Assembly (NCBI GenBank): GCA_035582835.1
Contig: JAYKAV010002109.1
Location: 3,360,930-3,424,929 of the forward strand
Direction of reading: 5' to 3'
Source: Phoebastria nigripes
Taxonomy: Eukaryota; Chordata; Aves; Procellariiformes; Diomedeidae
DNA: 64,000 nt
The translations under genes were made by a program, and so were the position numbers. The notes below the pieces were generated by a model. It saw only the letters and a list, made by a program, of their open reading frames with translations, had not been told where the DNA came from and searched no databases. Shown one piece after another: positions 14,554 to 28,300 of this stretch. Positions within the stretch are counted from its first letter, which is position 1, and the number at the start of each line of letters is the position of its first letter.

Positions 14554-16133
14554 GATACCAAATACACTGGGGATCTGAAGGCTTTTGACATACCACTGCC
14601 CAAAAGATGCCATATGCCAAATGGGCTGTGGGATGTCTATAAATGCAGTACAGAAATCCAGAAAACTTCATATTGATAGATTTTCAGATGGAAAAAAGAG
14701 GTATGTCTGGAAAAACCCAGACGTACACTAGCCATACCAACCGTGATTTTGTTCTGTACCATTCTGAAAAGCAGTCATGTACAGTAACTCGCTTGTATTG
14801 CAGAAGGGACAGAAAACTCTACTGTGTCTCAATATTACATTGTAATTTGATTTCTAATTATTCCCCTTGAATTCTGATTAGCTATTTAATGAGGTATGAT
14901 CTTTGAAAATGTATGATCTAACATCTCTATTTTCTGATAATATTACTGATTCAACCTGATTTACCCATTTTTATTTCTATATTTTCTGAACTAGATGTTC
15001 AATTGTGAATGTAATCCAATATTCTGCTAAATTTAATACGTTAATTTCATGAAGAGTTTTTATCTCTCCTAATCATTTATGAATATGCATTAACAGTATC
15101 CAAGACAAACAGTAAATTTAGTTAACCAGCTGCCATTATTTCCTATCTGGGCTTGGAAATTTAAAAACCAGGTGCTTTACATTTTAATAATATATGATAT
15201 TAAACTGAGAAAACAATTTCTAAAAAAAACTTTAACTAAAATAGTGAAGATTGCAGCATTTTCAAGATATCTGATACACATGTATATCAACAAATGCATT
15301 ACTATTTTACTAAAACCAGATGAATATGAAAATAAATATTTTTCTTAGAAAATATCAAAAAGCCGTTTCAATCTGCAACATAATCCATACTAACAGGCAG
15401 TAAGGAAGGATGTCTTAAAAAAACCAGTGAGATAAGAGAAATTGTGTATATAGTTTTTATGGGTATTTATAAGTGGGACAGCTAACAGAATTCTGGAGTG
15501 GGAGGAATATATTTATAATGTACATTTCCATGAAAAGGCAGAGAAATTAGTGTGTCTTTATTATTTGCATTCAGATTCTAAAGGCTATATTATGTACTGA
15601 TTTCATCAGCTTTCAGTTTGGTAATTTGTCTAGAATATATGGTCCTTGTCAAATTGTCTTCTGATTCATTCCCGTTTACTAATGTAATTTAATGTACAAA
15701 GTATGAAGAGAAACAGAAATGACCTGAAGACATGTAATTTCCAAAATTTCATACCACAAGATATTTTAGCGATTAGTATGACAGGAAAATAGGTTTGGTT
15801 TTTATGTATTCTGATTGTGAACGATCAGGAGGCTGCATTTATGACATGTCAATGCTGTGCAAACAGTGCATCATTGACACAAAACTCATAGGAAGCAGAA
15901 ACCTCAGTAGCACCTACTACAGGTGCTAAAAAACCCTACAGTTTACATGCAGCCTTATAAATGAAAACTTGCAGATACCAAACAGACAAAAATGGAAGAA
16001 GGCATAGTAAGACCAGGATCACAAGAGCTTTATAATTTTAAACATTTCTGTAATGCCATTTGAACAAAAATTATATGAAGAACATATAGCATTTATAATG
16101 CTACACTCATCACACTGCCTCTTTCCCTTTCAG

Positions 16134-16307
16134 ACTGTCAACGACCAGCAGCTCACTGCTTGGAATGAACACCAATGGCTCAGATGAGTATTTCCAGTCT
16201 ACAAACCACGCAGAGCAAACTTTCCGGAAAATGGAAAATTATCTGCAGCAGAAGCAGCTGTGTGATGTTCTTCTCATAGTTGGAGACCAAAAGATTCCGG
16301 CTCACAG
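16134..16307 (+). CDS. KLHL4: KLHL4 coding exon: pre-BTB linker and start of BTB
   Basis: The 174-nt exon starts with the last base of a split codon and ends with the first two bases of an Arg codon (CACAG|gtacat). It encodes a Ser/Thr-rich linker ([18 protein letters not shown]), then [14 protein letters not shown] and the BTB opening [17 protein letters not shown]. The in-frame ATG at 16163 is internal, not the start, because the frame is open through the splice acceptor. The linker and first BTB strand look more KLHL1-like than mammalian KLHL4, while all later exons look like KLHL4. Confidence 0.9.
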
Positions 16308-19300
16308 GTACATTTCCCAGTAGTGTTTACATGGCTTCAAAGCCTGAAATTTCCAAATGCTAGGTCAATTTATGCCTACCCTGTTTAGTTATGAAAGAAC
16401 AGTTACTATAATTAGGACATCAACTAACAACAGAATAAAATGATGTGATCAACATTTCATAGTCATTATTTCAAATAGAATGAAATTAATATATGAACCA
16501 TTGATATTGTCCATCTTCCCTTCTTGCTGCTGTCAAACTATAGTGAGATCAGTGAAGAAATCTGCCCAAACAAGCACTATGGGAGAAAATTAGATTATTA
16601 ATTACCCTTTAAACTTTATTGCTTACTGCTATAAGGTTTGAATCCTATGCTAAGGATAATGTTTCTATTGCACGCACAATTTATTATATAATAATACTGG
16701 ATTTCATGCTTGCTATTGAGATTATGAAGTAATTTGCAGTGTTCCTAAAATGCTTTTATTTCAAGGTTGGTTCTCAGTGCAGTGTCTGATTATTTTGCTG
16801 CAATGTTTACCAATGATGTGCGTGAAGCAAAACAAGAGGAGATCAAGATGGAGGGAGTAGACCCTGATGCACTGAAAGCTTTGGTGCGCTATGCCTACAC
16901 AGGTAATTCTTCCCCCATTACCCACATCATTGTTGTAAAGGAAGATAAAATCTATTCAATGCATACATAATTGTCGCTCCTTCCATTTCATACTAGTACA
17001 TAAATACATGCAGAAATCATGCATACGTGATGTAAACCTTTCTCTAGAGAGGATGAATAAATACTACTGTTTTATATAACTTATTCTAGAAGATATGCAG
17101 AAAAGTTAGCATATAAATTCATATTGGACATCTTTAACTAGATACAAATTATTTTAGGAATTTTAATGAGAAAAGAACATATTTTGCCTGTTGCCCACCT
17201 GATGTAGTGACACAGAATAGCGTACTAGGAACTTTCCTCTCATTGGTGGCTATAGAAATGGTCCGCCTGGGTGGCAGTTATTTGGCTCTCGCAAGGCTCT
17301 TGAGTAGGAATAATCAGAGGAAAACAGGAATATGATCACACCCACGAGTAGAGCAACTTTTACCATGAGAAAGCGCCACCACATTCTGAAAGAGGTTTAC
17401 TTACGTTCTCTTGAAAAATTTTAGAGATTTTATCTTAATGTAATTAAATATTTTATTTTAATACCAGAATGCTGTATATATACTTTTTCCCTAATTTATT
17501 TTCTCCCATTTTCAACATTTACCCCTTTATTGCTGAATCCGAAACAGTTGAACCAAATAGCCAAAAAGACCAACTCGGAGAACTGTGAAATCCCTTTCAT
17601 CTGCTCTACAGTGAACAGGGAAAAATGCTGTAGAACATGACCGCTACGTTAGTATATATTACAATTAGAAACATCCAGATCATTCAAACCTATGCAGATT
17701 CTGGAAATCTGCACATTCTGGCGTTTGGCAAGCCTCTCAATGCAGATGGCAGCTACTCCAGCCAGAGGGAAACCCTTTTTCCCCTACCAAGCTGTGCAGG
17801 TTTGTGACAAAAAAATGCCCAGATCTCAAAAGGAGAAAATTACTTCCCCAGGAAGTAACAACACTTAACCAACCAGAATAACAACTTTCTGAATTTATGA
17901 ACATTTGCTCGTAAACTGATCCATCCCCTCAGCTAACAGCTATTATCAATAACATTTACTAGATCCTTGTCATCTGATGTCCCACACAGGACATTGCTTG
18001 TTTGCTTTTGAATGAAATAACACAATTTCAATACTGAGACAGGGAGGTTGGAAGATGCATCACAGGTATCTATCGATATTTTTATAGTACTTTAAAAGGG
18101 CTTAAATTATTATTTTTTTTTTAAAGATAAAAGTAAAACAAAGACCCCATTATATTCACCATATTGGCATTAGCATAAATGTTAAAAATAGGAGACTTCT
18201 TCACTTGCTAGGTCAGGCACTTCATGAATCNGGACTGTTGCATAAAGACAGAAATCTCGAGAAGGTTAAGCAATCTGCAACCCAAATTGGAAACATAACT
18301 TTCTATATACAAAATAGACCCTGTTTGTGGGTACAAACAAGGGGATAAATACAGAGGGCCAGAGGGAATGCTGCATAACATGTATAATGCAGTGATATTG
18401 TGGCACTGAATTAGCATCCATTACCCGAGGAAATAGATTAGTACAAGCACAAAGAAGCTGGGTGGTGGGCTGCTTATTATCCACATCAAAAATCATCCCA
18501 CTTGATTAANCTTCATCTCTTTCAGTTTACTTAATGTAAAACCGTATGAAAGAACATATATAAGACTATAAAAGAAAACNCCAGACTATGAAATAGCATA
18601 AGTTTGCTTGTGAAATCAGGATGCCCTCTTTGCTTTGAGGCATTACATTGCCATCTTTATTTACAAGAATATGTACCAATTTTGCTATATACTCTCATTC
18701 AGTAACTATTCTGAGTTGTNTAGTAAAAACAAACCCAAACATTGCCCTGTTCTGCACTCTGCCAGCCCTTCCTCATTTCTTGCAGAAGTTGGAAGGTATT
18801 ATTTAAGTTACAAAGCAAGGGACATCAGGAAGAGATGGGATTGTGCTAAGTTAAGACTGCCATGGAAAACTGAATTTTCCTACTGCCTCTGTCATAGGTT
18901 TTCATGTGATAACAACCAAGCCTCTAAACTGAGTGCTACTTTTTTCCTAGGTAATGAAGTATAAATGTGACTTTCAGAGATGTAAGCTATAACTTTCAGA
19001 ATTGTTTACATATTCTACTGCAAAAAATCAGAAGTGAACTTTGGAGTTTGTAAGAAACCTCTTACAGTTCTACTCNGATGATAATTTTGACTGTAATCTC
19101 TCAATACCACCCTTCTCCACATGTTAAATGGAGATGGTGCGTATCATCCTTTCACAGAAGAAGCTGGAAAACAAATTAATGTTTCTGAGGCAACTGGATG
19201 TTGTAATGATAAATGGAAAACGCAGTCATAAACGCCCACCCCCCAGTTCTTTTTTCAGAATAGGATTTTAGCAACTAGGGAATTGATCCATCCACTGAGC

Positions 19301-22300
19301 AACAAGAATGGAAGATCTTATTAAAATAACACCTTCCAGTCTATCTATGAACATAACAAAATTCTCACTTCATGTAATAATTTCATTAAAAATTTAAATG
19401 CACAAGTAGATGATGGAAGAAATCAGGTTTTCTGCACACACTGCTGGCATTTCCTAGCTTTTGATACTGAAGTTCTTGTGTATCTTATGATATATATTTT
19501 TATGAATTAATATATGAATTTTAGGAAAGGTTTTTCTCTAATCACACCTTCCTTTTTATTTTACTTTTTTTCAGGCAAAATCAGATCTAATACTGTTAAA
19601 GCTCCAATAAATATGTTCCAATCATTGTATTCAAAATCCACCAAATCCTTTAAGTCTGTTAAAACACATGTTTAAAGAATCCTTCAGCAAGAAAGGAAAA
19701 TGAATTTGTGAATCACAGGACACTTCTTTCCAAAATTTTTCAGAAGAGGAGAAAAATTGGGGAGTGGGAAGCTTTCAAGTAACAAAAATACAAAGAAAAT
19801 TACTGAAAACTTTTTTTTTCCCCCTATATGCAAACTGCACAGGTATTCTAGAGTTAAAGGAAGACACTATAGAAAGTTTGCTAGCTGCAGCTTGTCTCCT
19901 CCAGCTATCCCAGGTTATTGAGGTATGCTGCAACTTCCTCATGAAGCAGCTCCATCCTTCCAACTGCCTGGGGATTCGCTCTTTCGGAGATGCTCAGGGC
20001 TGCACAGAGCTCCTGAAGGTGGCACACACATACACTATGGTAAGATGAACAATCTAACTGCTTTGCAATTATAATGCTAACAGCAAGTGTGAATACTCTC
20101 CTGGAAAACATATGGGCTTTGGCAAAGCAGAGCCAGCTGAGCGGGGCTCAGGGCTGCTGCTCCCTCCAAGACTGATGCAGTGTCTCTGCTCTTCCTATGC
20201 TGACAGGGTCAGTTCTGTAAAGTCCCTGACGCAGGGACATCTCTGCCCAGCTCAGTCTCCAAAGGGAAATTTAAGAACTGTGACTGTTAGAGGAGTATTG
20301 GAAGGAGAGAAAAGCATGCTTAGAAAAACAAATACTCAGTTCTGTTGTTTCCCGTTTCAGAGTTTTGCCTTGTAGAAGGACATACTTACTGAACTTAAAT
20401 TTGCAGCATGATTTGTATGCATTTCTTCCAAAAATGTAATAGGGCCTTAACATGGCTAATGTCAAGAGGCAAACAGCAATGGCCCATTCTTATGCTTTTG
20501 ATTCAACACAAAGAAAATTCTAAAGCTGATTTTAAGGTGAGACACACATAAAAAGAGACAAAATAAAGAATGTATGGGAAAGATTTGGAATGCTAAAAAG
20601 CAGCACATCCCTGACTGGAGCATAATCCTCCTCTGGCTCAAAGCAAGAAATGAATATTCAGAGCGTGGGAAACAGAGAAGCAAGATAGCTTGCTGTGAAA
20701 CCAAATCAAGGGATAAATATTCAGGGCAAAAAGATGTGCTATGGCAACTTTAAACACAAAAAGAATAGCAACTGCTACAGCTAAATAGATATAAAAAGAA
20801 CTAGTTGTTAGGAGACACATGGCAGCTTTATGCTTGAAATATTAGTGTAGTATGTCAAAACCAGTTTAGAGGCTTCATAATGCTGAGAGCATTCTAGCAA
20901 GAGATTGTACACTTCCACATGCTGAAATAAATGAGCGTGGCATGTGCAGATTGAGCGCACGGGTTGTGCTCCTTCCTGTCATCCTAATGAATGGTTTGTT
21001 TAGCAGGAATCTAGATTCCTTCTATATTTTAAAGTTTGAAAAAGGGCATTTAAGATAGAGGTTCACTCAGCCTCTATATAATAGTGTTGTCCTTGCGGCT
21101 CCACACCATTTTAACTCAGCCAAAATCAGGAACTTCCCGCTTCCGCTGTTGCCTCTTTCCTCCCACCAGCCCTAGCACACGGGCATCACCTTTAAGCATT
21201 TAAAATTTATAGTCCAGATTTCTGCAAAACTGAAATAAAATCATACGGTTAGACATATGATTTTATGATGTCAGACAGTAAGAGAGCCTTTTTTGGTTAG
21301 ATTTTTTTAGCCATTTGAATCCTCCAGTCTTCCCTAGGAGTTAGACTTTTATATTTTTTTAAAACTGTGTGTCACAGAAATGACAGTTGGGTCTCTAAGA
21401 ACACTGTCTAATGTGAAGGATCATAGTGAATCTATGAGACTCAGCAGTACTGTGCATATACAGGCTTCACACTATGTCTTCCTGAAAACAACCGGGAGCA
21501 TTTCCACCTCTAGAACCACCTCCTGTATCTTGCGTGCAACACAGATTGAGAATGCTGCCATGAAAGAGGACCTTTCATGTCATAAAACCACGTACCAAGT
21601 TTGCAGCTACTGACAATTTAAAGACAGAGGAGGAAATCTGCACCTCTTTGAAATAACCTTAAAGAAAATTTTCTTTTAAACCCTTGAACTGATTTTAAAA
21701 AAACTTTGGAGAATAAGAGATCGTAACAATGCACACACACACAAGTGTTGTGGGAGAGAATAAATAAAACATTCTGTTTTGTTTCATGCCAACCTCAACC
21801 ACTTCAAAATGTGTACCTTAGAGGAAAGTCTATAAAGTCTACTGTAAATACAGAGACCATTCAAATGAACTAGTAGTACTTAAACATTTTCAGAAGATAA
21901 TCAGCTGTAAACACCACATCCATTCAATAAAAACAGACACAATGGAGACCTTCCCCTTCAATTACTTTAGCCATTGATGCAAAGTATTAACAGTTTCCTG
22001 CCTGGTATCTTTTCATGCAGATAGAGCTGGTTCTGATAAACATCTTGTGCTATATTTGTAACTAAATGTGGACTGGTCTTCCTGTTCCTATTCTCTGAAT
22101 GTCACAAAATATTAAAGCAGGATATGCATAACAGAGCAAAGTTAACATCTCCTTTAATCACTGATACTTCTATATTTGCATCCTTGGTACTCTTGAAAAG
22201 AGTTACAGAAAGCTAAGAAACTACTGAAAACAAATAATACAAATATCAATTACTAAAATGTCTTCATCTGCCCTATTTCAATCCGTTTCCCAAGTAAGAT

Positions 22301-25300
22301 ATATTACTTCCAGGTACATAAATTGAAATTAACATTTCAAATACAGGCATGAATTCCTACATGCATTTCTTTGCAAGTAACATAAAAAACCCATCTCTGT
22401 TAACAAAATTTCTTTTTTCCTTTGGAATTAGCACAAGCAAGCATACTTAATATATTGGAATATCAATTCTATTATTGTTGTAACTCAACTGTACAATATA
22501 TTATTTTTATAAAAAATAATTCTTTGAAAGATTCTAGGGATTTAATATCCATGGCCATTTCTGGAGCTAGTGAGTTTTATCATAGCAATAGCTTAAATAC
22601 TGAGACCCCTTTGTTGGGACTTGTCCAATTTTCTATTGCCCAAAAAGTACTGTTAGAATAGTGAGTTTAATTTCCCTTGCTGTATTTTCTGCTACTAAGG
22701 GCAGAGACATACAGTCAACACCTGGCACAGCTCATTGCAAAAGGATTGGAAGGTTTCAATGTTACTTGCTTAAAACTTTTGAATCTGATTGTAACAGAAG
22801 TTACAGAGGTTATTTGAATGCCCACTTGGCATTCCTAAGATACACAATATATCTTCAAATTGTTTTTTCTATTAAGCTGCAGTGCTAAGATTACATTGAT
22901 GGACGAAACTGCCAGTGGCAAATCCCTAAGACAGGGCATACTGACAAGAAGCCTGACAAACACATCTGTAAGCATGATAGTGTGAAGATGATAATTATTC
23001 TTCAGTCCTGCAAGAGTAAGGCAGCAAAAAGCAACCAAAATCTCCCTTAAATGGTAGAAGGAGATTCAATGATCTTTAGAATGTATATTGCATTTCCCTA
23101 TACCGTAGAACAGAACAGGAATGAAATATATGCAAAGCCTACATTGTCTAAGACATTGTTATTTCAAGGCGTGAAAATCATCAGTGCATTGAAATCTTTT
23201 TTCTTTTTAGGAACACTTCACAGAAGTAATAAAAAATCAGGAATTTCTTTTACTCCCTGCTAATGAAATTGCAAAGCTCTTGTCTAGTGATGACATCAAC
23301 GTTCCAGACGAAGAAGCCATATTCCAGGCGTTAATGATGTGGGTGAGGCATGATTTGCAAAACCGGCAACGAGACCTAGGAATGCTTCTTTCTTATATTA
23401 GACTGCCTCTACTTCCACCCCAGGTATGGAAGTGAAGGGCTAACAGGGACCTTAACTACCAATGGAAATGCTTGCCTCAAGCATCATTTAGACAGAGAAA
23501 AGAATTCTGTGGAAAAGTTCTGGTTTTGGCTGGGGTTTTTTGGTGGAGTTTTTGGTGTGGTTTTTTTTCTTTTTTTTTTTTAACTGTATAATAGGTATGT
23601 TTATTATTTGTAAAGACAGATGAAAAAAAAATCCCACAATGCCAGTGTAATTACTAGGCTCAGAATCACCTCTATAAAAATGTCAATCTAATGGTATTAC
23701 AAAAGTACAGTGTTTCTTTGTTGGTTAGCAACGGTAGTAGTTTTCCTGTAATAACAAAGCAACTTAGATACCATGCAAAGGTATTTATTTAGATTTACCA
23801 AATTGCAGGACAGATAAGGCACAATACTTATTTCTTTATTGCCATAAAAAGTAGACAAAAACAAAAGGGTCTAGATTATGGCTGACTATTCTGAGCATTG
23901 ACATTACTTGTCCTTTAAGACTGCAAGAGACACTTCATCAAATAAGTTCCAGAGATGGACATACTGTTTTATAGTAAGCTGACACTGTTGTATCTGTGTC
24001 ATAGAAGAATCTATGTATNTCATCAAAAAAGCTTATAGGAATATCAAGACTGTCAGGACACTACAGCTACTTTATGGATCTCCATGAATGAAGCTGCAAA
24101 TACTCAACTTTGGATCAAGTATCAAAACTATACTATATACATTTAATTTTAAATATATGCCTCATTTAATATATTCTGATATTCACAGAGATGTCCAGCA
24201 CTATATGTTAGATTTGTTTATACTCATATCAAAAGGAGTTTTGCATTCAGAGGGTGCAGTACTACGTTTGCACTTTTAACCTTTTCTAAAGGTTGAAAGA
24301 AAGTTTTCAGAAAAAATAAAGCAAAGACATCATACTTAAAGACTTTTTTTCCTACCTTTATATCGTTTTGCTTGCATTAAAGCAGAGTTTCCAGCAAAGC
24401 TCTAGAGAGAGGTGAACTGAAAATGAGTGTTCGTAGCTACAAATACTTTAATTACTAAAGTACATACAATTTTAATGATTTAGATATACATAAGATCCTC
24501 ACTTTTCATTTCTTAGTTACTAGCCGATCTAGAAAATAGTCCAATGTTTGCAGACGACCTAGAGTGTCAGAAGCTTCTTATGGAGGCTATGAAGTACCAT
24601 CTTCTACCAGAAAGACGGTCTATGATGCAGAGTCCTCGAACTAAGCCTAGAAAATCTACAGTGGGTGCACTTTATGCTGTAGGAGGTATGGATGCCACTA
24701 AAGGTAAGTTCAGAAATTAATTTAATTGTATTAGTTAATTGTACTACAGACACCCAGTGAATATATGACAATTATTTAAAGATTTCTGTTAGGAAAACAG
24801 CAATTTAGGGGTGAAAAAGAGGGGGAAAAAAATCACAGAACACAATCCTGTGTGTTAGATGTTCTTTCTTCTTGCAAGAATCATATGCTTTTAAATGATA
24901 TACATACGTCCTGAAGTATAGACTAAAGAAGTTTGATTCAGGTGGTGATTTTAAAATTAAATTTTGTAAGAATTTGTGCATATAGTTTGACTTTACAAAT
25001 CAGAAGAAAAAATTAATATTCAAAATATTTCAAGATTCGTTTAATGTTAGTTTAGAACCCTGTGCTCCATTTTTTGACAAAAGTTAGAAGGCTGGAAAAA
25101 TTTTTAAAGGGGAGGAAAATAAAACCAAAGAGCATTACCAAACTATTGAGAACTCTTAACTAAAGCTTATCAATCCTTATTATAACATTTCAGAAGGAAA
25201 GATTGGCACTTTTTCATGAGTGCAACNGTATGCGCAGCTTTTTTTCAGGACTTCATACGCAGGTTTTTTTCAGGTTTGTAGTTGAAAGTTAAATGTTATA

Positions 25301-28300
25301 AATGTAGTCCAGTTTTTATTATTTTATTTTCACAACTGCAATCAGCTTACAGCTTTACACATTACGCTATTCTATTTAGTAGGCAGTATATTAAATAATT
25401 TTCCACAGGAACCTTAACTTCAAACCCACAGCTTGGAGCCAAAGAACTATAATTAGTTTAAAGTCTAGCAACTTGCTGAACAGTATTACTTTTAGCTGTG
25501 TGAGTTCACTTTTAAGACAATCACAAAGAAGCTAATCCATTTCATGGTTTGCAAAAAGTTGCTGATGACNGATTTTTCTTACACGAGAGATCTTGCAGTA
25601 CTACCTTACTGTCTCTATGCAATCAAATCAAGTGCAAAATACACATTCATCGCCGTCACAACATGAAAACGCTCATTCCTAGGACAGTTTAGCAAAATGA
25701 AGTTCAACTGTAGCAATTAGTATTTTTTCATTAGCGATACTGATTATTTATGAATTATATAAAACAACCGACAATCCAAGGTAATCTTTAAAATAACTTC
25801 TACCAAAATAAGAATAAAATTTTCTAATAGGTTTTTCTCAGTAAAGGTTATGCAAAGAAAGGGCTATTTCAGTCAACATCTGCACTTCCTGTTGGTGCCT
25901 CTTTTACTGTTTACTTGGAACAAAGCCAATTGTTTGAACTTTTGCCTTTTGATGGTTAAGAAGAACAGCACTTCCTCTCCTCCCTGCTGTCCTCTACAGC
26001 TCTGACTCATACTTTGAGCCTGTGCTGGATTGTAAGATAAAGGAAATGGCACCTAAGAGACTGCGATGCACTGGAAGAACAACTCTGAGAAGGGAGTAAC
26101 TACCACCTCTGGCAATAATACGCTTTCTGTGATAAAGAAAACTCTCAGGGAACACCCAGTTTGGTTTTGTGCTTATCTCAGGTAGTATATGAAGTCAAAT
26201 CTCAACTTCAAATGATCAAAAGACGACCAAAGAGCCACGTTTGGGCTAGTATTTTGAAAAATGTGAATATGCCTAAACCACATAAACTTCCAAAACCTAC
26301 CTTCAAGCCTCTGTAAAAATTACAGCCTAAAGGGTGTGCGTGAACACACTGTATACCTTAATGTATTTTTCCTGGTTTTTAGTTAGTATGTGAGATACTT
26401 CTTTTGAAGCTGAGAACTTTGGGGCACTCGCATATTAGCANAGAATAAATGAGAAGGAATCAAAGCAAAGACAACTAACATAATGGAAAGAACAGTCAAA
26501 GAAATCCAGCTGCTCAGAATAAAAGATGACAGGAAAGGGGAAAAAGTAGAATTTTTTTCTTTTTGTTGCAGATGGATCTGGTAGTTTCTTTCCCATGCAT
26601 CCTATGCATCTGGAAAAGCATGTAGAGGAGAGAAAAGATANCATGAGATAAGCTCTTATTTCACTAAATTTATTGAGTGTAGCAGATCATCTCTAGCAGA
26701 TCTCTAAACCAAATGCTACCTTTCTTCTCTGCTTTATTGCATGGTTGCTTTGCTGTTGTAAATCATTCCTTAGCCACTAACTGCCTATCGTAATTCTCAA
26801 AATACTACTTCTTTAGTCTCAAATCCCAGTCAAGGAACAGGCAGGAAATCAGCTCTCTTTTTCACATCTGGTTGCCTTCAGTTGAGCTGAAGCTGAGCTC
26901 CAGGGTGCACTGTATGTGCAACTGCCAACTGCCTCTTCTACCTTGGTTGTTACTCAGCCATCTCCCGCCTGGGCTAAATCAGCTCTCAAAGGAGCAATTA
27001 TGGCTGCTGAGTGACTGACAGGAGCCAGTGCATGGAAAAGTGTCAGTTTTGAATGGCAGAGAGCTAGGGCCTTATGAATAGTTGCAGTAAAAACATTACT
27101 AGAAGTTCAGTGACCTGAAAAAAATTGAAAATACAGCTTATATATTACAGCAGGCAAGCACGTTATTGCAAGGCAGCTGCAAAGGTGAACCTCAGGGAAG
27201 CTACCTGTGGGAAGCAAGTGTGTACACACACACACACACAACTCAGCCTTCTGCCTGTCTCTATCATAAAAAGGAAAATATCCAGACTATTCATGAAGAT
27301 GCATGCCCAAGTCCTAAGTCAGGCAGACACATGGATACGTTTTCAGTTTTTGATATCACTAATGGTTTAAGCACAAACATGGTTAAAGAGTACATAGTTG
27401 TGAAGTACCATATTCATAAGGAATTAAAAAAAAAAACAAAAAACCCACAAAAAACCTACCCTCATGGTATTTAAATGAATAACAGATTTAACTTATCTCC
27501 AAAATTTTCAGTATTAAAAAATTTGCTGGCATTTAATTCTGCATCTTCTTGCCACCAGTTTATTCTCATAAATTTGACAATCATATATGCATGCAACTAA
27601 TGCAGCTTTCTCACCAGGTTCACATTTCGTAACTGAAGTTCTCAGGGAGCCACAGTAAAAGTCCACACACAGAATTTCAATATTTTGCAATTTAATAATG
27701 TTTTGGGTTGTACCGACTACTGGCTGCTGGGTACTGATCAGTTCATGGTTATCTTGTAATACTTACGTTTTTAACAGGTACCACTACAATTGAAAAATAT
27801 GACCTTAGGACTAATAGTTGGATACAAATTGGTACCATGAATGGTAGACGATTACAGTTTGGAGTTGCAGTAATTGACAACAAGCTCTATATTGTGGGAG
27901 GAAGAGATGGTCTGAAAACTTCTAACATTGTTGAATGTTTCAACCCTATCACCAAAGTTTGGACTATAATGCCTCCTATGTCAACACACAGACATGGCCT
28001 AGGTAAGAAGTGCTCTTTCTTTGTAAATACCTTGGATCATATACAAATGAATTTTGATTGACACAAACACTGTTGACATAACTTTTTAAAGCATTTAATA
28101 ACATGTGGCAGTATTTCTCAAAGATAGTTTTCGAAGACAGAGTTGCCTATTGCCATAATTTTATGACAGTGACATTTACTAGTATTCACCTAACTGGCAC
28201 TGGTCTTCCAGAGTTAATTTTGCTTTTAGAAAATTCCAAAATATAAGCAACAGTGAAAATAATCAACTCTTCATCCAATTTAGTGGTCAAAAGATATGTT

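Larger units (their letters stand above)
26..16133 (+). other. KLHL4: Large 5' intron of KLHL4 (upstream non-coding stretch)
   Basis: This is about 16 kb of AT-rich DNA with no exon I can support. It ends in a strong acceptor (CTCTTTCCCTTTCAG) at 16133. It contains a degraded minus-strand CR1 near 5172-5345, a possible older CR1 trace near 11886-11960, small GC-richer patches (about 1900-2110 and 9430-9610), a short inverted repeat near 14377-14553, a hairpin at 12875-12902 and several isolated N bases. Open frames here are short, lack recognisable domains and lie in all frames, as expected by chance. The 5' limit depends on the tentative exon at 1-25. Confidence 0.6.

Noticed and set aside
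16163..16165. ATG in GMNTNGSDE as the KLHL4 start codon
   Set aside because: The frame is open upstream to the splice acceptor and the family has a longer N-terminal region, so it is treated as internal.
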